Source: an uncultured Christensenellaceae bacterium (GTDB lineage: Bacteria > Bacillota > Clostridia > Christensenellales > Pumilibacteraceae). Taken from it: a stretch of 47,173 nt of DNA. Below the pieces are notes generated by a model. That model was not told the DNA's origin. It worked only from the letters and a program-made list of their open reading frames with translations, and ran no database searches. The stretch covers positions 1 to 47,173 of the forward strand of contig CAJUNM010000003.1 of the NCBI GenBank assembly GCA_910587805.1, in the 5' to 3' direction. The position numbers and the translations under genes were made by a program. Positions 41,295 through 47,173 of this stretch are shown here, piece after piece. Position 1 is the stretch's first letter; each line of letters starts with the position of its first letter.

Positions 41295-42224
41295 ATGGAA
41301 ACATGGATGATAATTCTTATCGTTTCGGCAAGCATACTCGTGTCGGCGTCGCTCGGGTTTGTTATTGCGTCCGCGGCGTTTTTTAAGCGCACGTTCGGGC
41401 GCAGGAAATTCGTATTCGGCAAGGGCGGCGCAAAGTACGGAGTTTGCCCCGAGTGGTTCGACGCGCCCGAGATTTCCGCGGCGACGTCCGATCTTTCCGT
41501 AACGTCGTTCGACGGGCTTAAGCTCGCGGCAAAGATAATACGCGCGCGAGAAAACAACGGCAGGCTTGCGATAATTCAGCACGGCTACCGCACCGACTAT
41601 CGCGTGATGCAGCCTTACGCGCAGATGTTTTACGAGCGCGGCTACGATGTTTTATTGCCGTCTGCGCGCGCACACGGCGACAGCGAGGGCGAGTATATCG
41701 GGATGGCGTGGCTCGACCGTTTCGACGTTTTGCGCTGGATAGATAAAGTGAACGAGCTGTATTCGGGCAAGGCGAATATCGTTTTGTTCGGCGTATCAAT
41801 GGGCGGATCCGCGGTCGCCGCGGCGTGCGGAATGTCGCCGCCGCTCAATGTCAAGTGCGTTATCGACGACTGCGGATTTTCGTCGATATCCGACGAATAC
41901 GACGCGTTCTTTGCGGATAAGCCCGTTCTCGGCAAAATCATGCGTCCGTCGCTCGATGCAGCCATGCGCTTAAAGCTCGGATACTCGATCGGCGACGCGG
42001 ATATAACAGAACTCGTAAAAAACGCGAGCGTGCCCGCCTTGTTTGTTCACGGAACAAAGGACGGGTTTGTGCCGTACTCGCTCGGTCGCAAGCTCTATTC
42101 GGCGTACGCCGCGGACAAAGAATTTCTTTCGGTGGACGGTGCGGAGCATGCGCGGTGCTATGCCTTCGATAAAGACGCGTACGTATCCGCGGTTTGCGGT
42201 TTTGCCGATAAATATTGCAAGTAA
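41295..42224 (+). CDS. Membrane-anchored alpha/beta hydrolase
   Basis: The 309-residue protein starts with one membrane helix (about residues 3-25). An alpha/beta-hydrolase domain of the BAAT/dienelactone-hydrolase-like type follows. The oxyanion region is IIQHGYRTDYRVM, the nucleophile elbow is LFGVSMGGSAVA (G-x-S-x-G), the acid is probably in HGTKDGFVPY, and the His is in DGAEHARCY. It is probably an esterase or peptidase-like hydrolase facing outside; the substrate is unknown. ATG at 41295 was preferred over upstream in-frame starts, which lie inside its promoter. Confidence 0.85.
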   Translation: METWMIILIVSASILVSASLGFVIASAAFFKRTFGRRKFVFGKGGAKYGVCPEWFDAPEISAATSDLSVTSFDGLKLAAKIIRARENNGRLAIIQHGYRTDYRVMQPYAQMFYERGYDVLLPSARAHGDSEGEYIGMAWLDRFDVLRWIDKVNELYSGKANIVLFGVSMGGSAVAAACGMSPPLNVKCVIDDCGFSSISDEYDAFFADKPVLGKIMRPSLDAAMRLKLGYSIGDADITELVKNASVPALFVHGTKDGFVPYSLGRKLYSAYAADKEFLSVDGAEHARCYAFDKDAYVSAVCGFADKYCK

Positions 42225-42382
42225 GCAAGCGAAAAATATTTTTTTAAGCCGATTTGAATAGGGACAGACTGTTGTCAGTAATTGGGTGTTAAACTGCGCT
42301 CGTAAACGTTTCAACGAAGCTCCGATTAAGTGAGGCGGCAAGCTCGCCGCGCAATCTTATCGAGGGTTTGAAGGAGGGCAGT

Positions 42383-42814
42383 ATGACACGTGCGGAACGA
42401 AGGGTAATAGAAAATATAGTGGAGACGCGTCCGCGTATTTACGGCTGGCAGGAAAGCATCGAGCGCGAGCAGGAGCGCGTCGTCGCCGATCTTATTTCGC
42501 CGGCAAAGGCTATCGTTAAAAAATTGATCGCGCTCGACAATATGCGGGTCGATCTTTGCAATCTCAAGGTTTTATACGAATTTATCAAGCGCGGATTGGG
42601 CGAGTGCACAGACCGCATATTCGGCGAGCCGGACGGCGCGCCGCACTCTGCGTACGAGACCGCAAAGAAGCAGGTGGAGCTTTCGGGGTACACGCTCGAG
42701 CGAGCGAAAAACGAATTCGATTATCTGTTCGCAAAGCTCAAACGAAAACGCCGCGCAAGTCGGGGTTGCATCGCCGCAAGCGCGGCGGGAGCGGATCGTT
42801 TGACCGTCGGCTGA
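42383..42814 (+). CDS. Phage-associated hypothetical protein
   Basis: The 143-residue, highly charged helical protein has an excellent ribosome binding site (GAAGGAGGG, 3-4 bases before the ATG). It contains no recognised domain. Its place upstream of a terminase, with only one opposite-strand gene between, and its size recall ArpU/RinA-type late regulators, but the sequence does not prove that. The C-terminus is basic (KLKRKRRASRG). Confidence 0.65.
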   Translation: MTRAERRVIENIVETRPRIYGWQESIEREQERVVADLISPAKAIVKKLIALDNMRVDLCNLKVLYEFIKRGLGECTDRIFGEPDGAPHSAYETAKKQVELSGYTLERAKNEFDYLFAKLKRKRRASRGCIAASAAGADRLTVG

Positions 42815-42820
42815 GCGCGG

Positions 42821-43468
42821 TCATTTGTCTTCTTTCGGACGTCGGAACAGATAGAACATTATAAACGGAACGGGAACGCAAAGCGCGACGATAAATATTA
42901 TCGCCGTCGTTTTGTTCATGAATTCGTTTTTCGGTTCGGCGTTGACGGGCGGCGCGGGTTCTTCGTCGTCCGGCGGTTCTTTTTCGATTATGTTCGGCGG
43001 GGTAGGCGTTACTTTGACGTGCGCGGCGTAGCAGTATCCGCGCGTGCCGCCGGCATTAACATAGTACCATGTGTTTCCCGCGCCGTCGATCAATGCGTCG
43101 CCCGTTATCGTGCCGTAGGCGTGACCGGATGCGGAAGGATCGAGCACGGTCAGCACGGCGGCTGCGCGTTGCGGCGCGGCGCGCAGATTTACCGCCTGAC
43201 CGTCGTTATCGCAAGTGAACGTGACGGTCGTTTCATATTTGGTCACGGGCGTATAGTCGACGGCGGTCACGGCGTCGGCTTTTACGTAGCCTGTAATATC
43301 GTCGTAGATAACGCACACGTAACCGTCCTTTTGTTCGCCGTCCGTTTGCAGCACGAAATAGCCCGCAGGCAGGAACACAACGGGATTCAGTTCGGCGTCG
43401 AACAGAGGCGTTTGCACGGGCATTAGGAAAAACGCGAGCGCGGCTATTACTGAAACGGTAGCGGTCAT
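42821..43468 (-). CDS. Bacterial SH3-domain membrane protein
   Basis: The protein of about 215 residues has an N-terminal hydrophobic helix (TATVSVIAALAFFLMPV). Two SH3b-like repeats follow: one around GYVCVIYDDITGYVKADAV and one around QAVNLRAAP...GYCYAAHVKV. A Pro/Glu-rich linker and a C-terminal transmembrane helix (IIFIVALCVPVPFIMFYLF) complete it. SH3b domains commonly bind cell wall. Start at 43468 was chosen because TATAAT lies 7 bases before it; an in-frame ATG at 43492 is also possible. It is transcribed against the phage genes around it, so it may be a lysogeny-expressed cargo gene or a host gene at the prophage edge (inference). Confidence 0.75.
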   Translation of the reverse strand: MTATVSVIAALAFFLMPVQTPLFDAELNPVVFLPAGYFVLQTDGEQKDGYVCVIYDDITGYVKADAVTAVDYTPVTKYETTVTFTCDNDGQAVNLRAAPQRAAAVLTVLDPSASGHAYGTITGDALIDGAGNTWYYVNAGGTRGYCYAAHVKVTPTPPNIIEKEPPDDEEPAPPVNAEPKNEFMNKTTAIIFIVALCVPVPFIMFYLFRRPKEDK

Positions 43469-43550
43469 CGGCGATATTATACCGCGCGGCATCTGGCGGG
43501 TTTTGGTAATTATTGAAGCATTGCGGCGAATTTTGTAAAAGGAGATGATA

Positions 43551-44978
43551 GTGAACGCTTCGTCATTGAAGGACACCGTAAAAAGGATACTCGCCATCGA
43601 GCGCGAACAAAAACGCAGATACGATAACGACGCGCTCGGCAGATACAACAAGGACAAAGTGCACGTTAAGCAAATGGAATTTCACAAGTGCTGCAGGCGT
43701 AACCGCTGGGTGTTCGGCGGCAACCGCACCGGCAAGACCGAATGCGGCGCGGCGGAAACTGTGTGGCTCGCGCGCGGCATCCATCCTTACAAAACGAACA
43801 AGCCGACCGACGGTTGGGTGGTCAGTCTGTCCCGTCGAGTTCAGCGCGACGTGGCGCAGAAAAAGATATTGCGATATCTCAATCCCGACTGGATAGCGGA
43901 TATAGTCATGGAGTCGGGCAAGGCGCAAAATCCGTCCGGCGGGGTGATAGACTACATTGCCGTCAAAAACGTTTTCGGGTCGATAAGCACGATCGGGTTC
44001 AAAACGTGCGAATCGGGCAGAGACAAGTTCGCGGGCGCGTCGCTCGATTACGTGTGGTTCGACGAAGAACCGCCCGAGGACGTTTACGACGAATGCGCAA
44101 TGCGGGTCGTAGACCGCAAGGGGCTGATATTCGGTACGATGACTCCGCTATTGGGGCTTACGTTCGTGTACAAACGCATTTATCTGAATTGCAACGACGA
44201 TCCCGAAGTGTGGCATATTTTCATGGAATGGGCGGACAACCCGTATCTCGACGCCGACGAAGTGAACAGAGTGTCCGCCGCAATGACGGACGCCGAGCGC
44301 GACGTGCGGCGTTACGGCAGATTCGTTGACGCCAAAGGCGCGGTGTACACGGAGTTCGACGAGCGCGTGCACGTTGTTGCTCCGTTCGATATCCCGCGCG
44401 ATTGGCAGGACAGACTGTCCATAGACCCCGGGCTTAACAACCCGCTGTCGTGTCATTGGTACGCCGTCGATTACGACGGCAACGTGTACGTGACAGCCGA
44501 GCACTTCGAGGCGGGCAGGAGCGCGGAGTGGCATTGCCGCGCCATACTGAATAAATGCGCGGCGCTCGGCTGGCGCACAGACTGCAAAGGGCGAGTGGAA
44601 GCGCTCATAGACAGCGCGGCGAATCAACACACGCTTAACGCGGACAAATCGGTCGCGGAGTTGTTTTGCGACAACGGCATACTCGTAGATACGCGCGTAG
44701 ACAAAGACCTGTTTTCGGGCATAAATCGAGTTAAACAATACCTGATGACGGACGGAAAGCCGCGCTTGTTCGTCTTCGATACGTGCGTAAATCTAATACG
44801 CGAGCTTAAAGCTTACCGTTGGGGCGACGGCGACCGACCCGTAAAGACCGACGATCATTGCTTGGACGAACTGCGGTATTATCTCATGAGCAAGCCGTTG
44901 CCGCCGAAAAAAGAAACGGTAAAAAGCGAAATAACTTTGGACAAAGAGCGGTTGATACGGCGCATAAAAAACAGGTAA
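43551..44978 (+). CDS. terL: Phage terminase large subunit
   Basis: The 475-residue DNA-packaging motor has an ATPase domain with Walker A FGGNRTGKTE (about residue 55) and Walker B LDYVWFDEEPPE (about 170). The C-terminal RNase-H-fold nuclease has acidic residues in SIDPGLNN, ALIDSAAN and DDHCLDELRYY. The start is GTG at 43551, six bases after AAAGGAG; the ATG at 43545 lies too close to that site. It marks a tailed-phage packaging module with the portal gene downstream. All motifs are intact. Confidence 0.93.
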   Translation: MNASSLKDTVKRILAIEREQKRRYDNDALGRYNKDKVHVKQMEFHKCCRRNRWVFGGNRTGKTECGAAETVWLARGIHPYKTNKPTDGWVVSLSRRVQRDVAQKKILRYLNPDWIADIVMESGKAQNPSGGVIDYIAVKNVFGSISTIGFKTCESGRDKFAGASLDYVWFDEEPPEDVYDECAMRVVDRKGLIFGTMTPLLGLTFVYKRIYLNCNDDPEVWHIFMEWADNPYLDADEVNRVSAAMTDAERDVRRYGRFVDAKGAVYTEFDERVHVVAPFDIPRDWQDRLSIDPGLNNPLSCHWYAVDYDGNVYVTAEHFEAGRSAEWHCRAILNKCAALGWRTDCKGRVEALIDSAANQHTLNADKSVAELFCDNGILVDTRVDKDLFSGINRVKQYLMTDGKPRLFVFDTCVNLIRELKAYRWGDGDRPVKTDDHCLDELRYYLMSKPLPPKKETVKSEITLDKERLIRRIKNR

Positions 44979-45048
44979 ATCATACGAGTGACAGACCCGT
45001 ATAAAGGTTGCTATCAATTGATGGCTCGCTCGTAATTAAGGGGGTAAC

Positions 45049-45321
45049 GTGCTTAAAAACGACGTATACGACGCCGTAGTCAAACGCGCATGCGGATATT
45101 CCGCCGTCGAAACGGTGGAGGAATATGCTGCGGTGGACGGGAATTTCGAGCTTGTAAAAAAGCGCGTGACGACTAAGGACGTCCCGCCCGATATTGCCGC
45201 CGCTAAAATCATCCTCGACGACGGCGGTATAGACGAGTTGACCGACGAACAGCTCGAAGCGGAAAAACGGCGGCTGCTCGAAATATTGCAGACGTCGTCA
45301 GACGTAAGCAACACGCAATAA
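45049..45321 (+). CDS. Small phage protein between terminase and portal
   Basis: The 90-residue, acidic protein contains KKRVTTKDVPPDIAAAKIIL. This motif recurs in small phage proteins next to terminases (terminase-small-subunit-like C-terminus). GTG start after GGGGGTAAC. A DNA-recognition role for packaging is possible but no HTH is clear in the N-terminus. Confidence 0.6.
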   Translation: MLKNDVYDAVVKRACGYSAVETVEEYAAVDGNFELVKKRVTTKDVPPDIAAAKIILDDGGIDELTDEQLEAEKRRLLEILQTSSDVSNTQ

Positions 45322-45338
45322 ACCATATTGGAGGGGCA

Positions 45339-45560
45339 ATGGAAATAATCAATGTGAACAACAACATCAGGTGCGAGCTGGGCGGATGCAAGCGTCGCGC
45401 AACGCACGCCGTCAAGTTCGACCGCGCCGGGATCGGGAGCAGGCTGTACATGTGCGACGAATGTATGAACGCGCTGTATTCCGCCGTAGACACGGCGACC
45501 GTACCCAAGTCCGTCGAGACCGCAAAGCGCAAGGCGCGGGCGAAGGACGTGAACAAATGA
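45339..45560 (+). CDS. Small zinc-finger-like phage protein
   Basis: The 73-residue protein has a Cys4-type arrangement (CELGGC near the N-terminus and CDEC after LYM) and a basic tail, so it is probably a small zinc ribbon. Ribosome binding site GGAGGGG. Its TGA overlaps the portal ATG (ATGA), giving translational coupling. Confidence 0.65.
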   Translation: MEIINVNNNIRCELGGCKRRATHAVKFDRAGIGSRLYMCDECMNALYSAVDTATVPKSVETAKRKARAKDVNK

Positions 45561-47173
45561 AACGCGAGTACATAGAGGATATAGTATCCGACGTTACGCG
45601 AGACTTTTCGGAACGCGCCGAGGCGCGCCGTCCGTTCGAGACGCAGTGGCGGTTGAACATGAATTTTTACATGGGCAATCAGTATTGTACGGCGTTGCCT
45701 ACGGGCGAGATAGCCGACGTGGAGCGCGATTATTTCTGGCAAGAGCGCGAAGTGTTCAATCACATTTCCGCGCTTGTCGAAACGCGGCTCGCAAAGCTCG
45801 GTTCGGTGCGTCCGTCGCTCACCGTGCGACCGTTTTCGTCGGATGACGGCGACGTTAAAACGGCGAAAGCGTCCACAAAGATACTCGCCGCCGCATGCGA
45901 CAAGCTCGATATCGACGCCGTGCTTACCGAAGGTACGATGTGGTCGGAGATATGCGGCACGGTGTTTTATTGCGTCGGTTGGGACGATCGCGCGGGGATA
46001 GAGCTCGACGACGGAGTGTTCGAGGGCGATGTGCGCGTCGACGTGGTGCCGCCGCTCGAGATATATCCTGACAGCATATTCGCCCAAAGCGTCAAGGATT
46101 GCCGCTCGGTTATACGCGCGCGTGCCGTCGAAGTGGGCGAGCTGAAGCGCGTATACGGCAAGACGGTGGAACCGCAAAGCAGCGATGTGGCGGGGCTTGC
46201 GTCCGCGGACGTCGGCGGCGGGCTTGTGGCGGAGAGCGTACTCAATAAATATGCGGCGCGTCCGTCCGAAAACACGGCGGTACTTATAGAAAGGTACAGT
46301 TTGCCGAGCACGGACAAGCCGCTCGGCGAATACGCCGCGGTGGCTAACGGCGTGCTGCTGCGTTACGGCGATCTGCCGTACGTAAACGGTGCGGACGGCA
46401 AGCGCGTGCTTCCGTTCGTCAAGCAGGCGGCTATAGAGAACGCAGGCTGCTTTTTCGGCGCTTCGGTGGTCGAGCGGTCCATACCCGTTCAGCGCGCTTA
46501 CAACGCCGTAAAAAACCGCAAGCACGAGTTTTTGAACAGACTGTCGATGGGCGTAATGGCTGTAGAAGACGGTTCGGTAGATATGGACAATCTCGAGCAA
46601 GAGGGCATTTCGCCCGGCAAGATATTGGTATATCGCCGCGGTTCGACGCCGCCGCGCATGATAGATTGCGGTTCCGTGCCCGCCGAGTTTTCCGCCGAGG
46701 AAGCGCGGCTTCTTAACGAGTTTACGCAGATAAGCGGAGTGAGCGAGTTCATGCGCTCGTCGCAAACAAGCTCCGCGATGAGCGGTATCGCTTTGCAGCT
46801 TTTGATCGAGCAGGACGACACGCGGCTTTCGCTTTCGGCGGAGCTTGTGCGGCTCGCCGCGCGCGAGATAGCGCGGCAGATACTCAGGCTGTATAAGCAG
46901 TTCGGATCGGACGCGCGGCTTTCCCGCATAGTCGGACAGAACGGGCAGATAGAGCTGTTGCGTTGGTCGGCGTCCGACATTTCGAGCGACGACGTGGTTT
47001 TCGAGACGGACAACGAGCTTTTATCCACGCCCGCGCTCAGGCAGAACATGATGTTCGAGCTGTACAAAATGGGACTTCTATTTGATTCCGACGGCAAGAT
47101 GAGCGACGCGTCCAAGCACAGACTGCTCGACGCGCTCGGTTACGGCGGTTGGGACAGCGACATAGACCTCGCG
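45557..47173 (+). CDS. Phage portal protein, P22-like, partial at window end
   Basis: The open frame runs from ATG 45557 to the last base of the window (539 codons, no stop). Early segments WRLNMNFYMGNQY and EREVFNHISALVETRLAKL, then PPLEIYPDSIF, NRKHEFLNRLSMG and the helix-rich SGVSEFMRSSQTSSAMSGIALQ, match portal proteins of the P22/gp1-like family. These form the dodecameric DNA-entry channel of the capsid and dock the terminase. It is coupled to the preceding zinc-finger ORF by a 4-base overlap. Confidence 0.88.
   Translation, partial: MKREYIEDIVSDVTRDFSERAEARRPFETQWRLNMNFYMGNQYCTALPTGEIADVERDYFWQEREVFNHISALVETRLAKLGSVRPSLTVRPFSSDDGDVKTAKASTKILAAACDKLDIDAVLTEGTMWSEICGTVFYCVGWDDRAGIELDDGVFEGDVRVDVVPPLEIYPDSIFAQSVKDCRSVIRARAVEVGELKRVYGKTVEPQSSDVAGLASADVGGGLVAESVLNKYAARPSENTAVLIERYSLPSTDKPLGEYAAVANGVLLRYGDLPYVNGADGKRVLPFVKQAAIENAGCFFGASVVERSIPVQRAYNAVKNRKHEFLNRLSMGVMAVEDGSVDMDNLEQEGISPGKILVYRRGSTPPRMIDCGSVPAEFSAEEARLLNEFTQISGVSEFMRSSQTSSAMSGIALQLLIEQDDTRLSLSAELVRLAAREIARQILRLYKQFGSDARLSRIVGQNGQIELLRWSASDISSDDVVFETDNELLSTPALRQNMMFELYKMGLLFDSDGKMSDASKHRLLDALGYGGWDSDIDLA

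Overview
The window looks like a chromosomal segment of an uncultured, low-redundancy Clostridia-type bacterium (Bacillota). The evidence is a BofA-like protein, a LoaP-type NusG paralogue, an FNT formate channel, Fhs, a short ProRS without the usual bacterial insertion, DegV, strong AGGAGG ribosome binding sites, and many textbook sigma-A promoters with a 17-base spacer. No ribosomal RNA or taxonomic marker gene is present, so anything finer than class is inference. Most of the window has a GC-rich, GCG/CGC-heavy codon style. The exception is an AT-rich patch at about 1.0-2.95 kb.

Layout. 0.1-0.8 kb: a polytopic membrane protein. 0.8-2.95 kb: tRNA-Arg(ACG) with its own promoter and terminator, then an AT-rich accessory patch holding a decayed two-membrane-helix gene, a small Cys-rich ORF, two tandemly duplicated XRE regulators with palindromic operators, and a gene remnant. 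3-3.8 kb: a membrane-anchored extracytoplasmic protein. 3.9-6.6 kb: a metal-resistance operon (SmtB/ArsR-type repressor, free-standing HMA metal-binding domain, Zn/Cd/Pb P1B-ATPase). 6.7-8.0 kb: a membrane-tethered choloylglycine-hydrolase-like Ntn hydrolase on the minus strand. 8.2-8.45 kb: a triple 82-bp tandem repeat. 8.5-11.5 kb: a helical unknown, MetA and pyruvate kinase. 11.7-14.05 kb: a two-component system and BofA. 14.6-33 kb: mainly housekeeping genes (ProRS, MetK, RecD2, Fhs, GlnRS, an SDR epimerase, an unusually short AlaRS, LeuRS, GalE) with unknown membrane and coiled-coil proteins between them. 33-36.6 kb: an AzgA-type purine permease, an apparently orphan LoaP, and DegV. 36.6-39.7 kb: a TetR regulator, then a patatin-like lipase (apparent CTG start) with a helical partner, divergent from an FNT formate channel. 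39.7-42.2 kb: a metzincin-like lipoprotein protease, tRNA-Arg(CCT) and an alpha/beta hydrolase. 42.4 kb to the end: the edge of a prophage-like packaging module (terminase large subunit, two small ORFs, and a portal protein that runs off the window) with an SH3-domain membrane protein inserted on the opposite strand.

How the genes fit together. MetA and MetK belong to methionine/SAM supply. Fhs and the FNT channel both handle formate but are 14 kb apart, so they are only functionally related. The metal operon is a self-contained sense-and-export unit, and its operator overlaps the transcription start. Intergenic gaps repeatedly hold the same dispersed repeat families (AATTCGGAATTAAG-type and GAGATTCTTCGG-type).

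Points most worth a second look: the decayed YHxxxC/Tudor-like gene beside the tRNA; the Ntn hydrolase whose nucleophile lies behind a membrane-anchored propeptide; the patatin gene whose true start is 264 bases upstream of its first ATG; -10 boxes placed 6-7 bases before start codons (predicted leaderless mRNAs); and the LoaP gene with no operon attached. I did not find a clear multi-gene system that I could call new.
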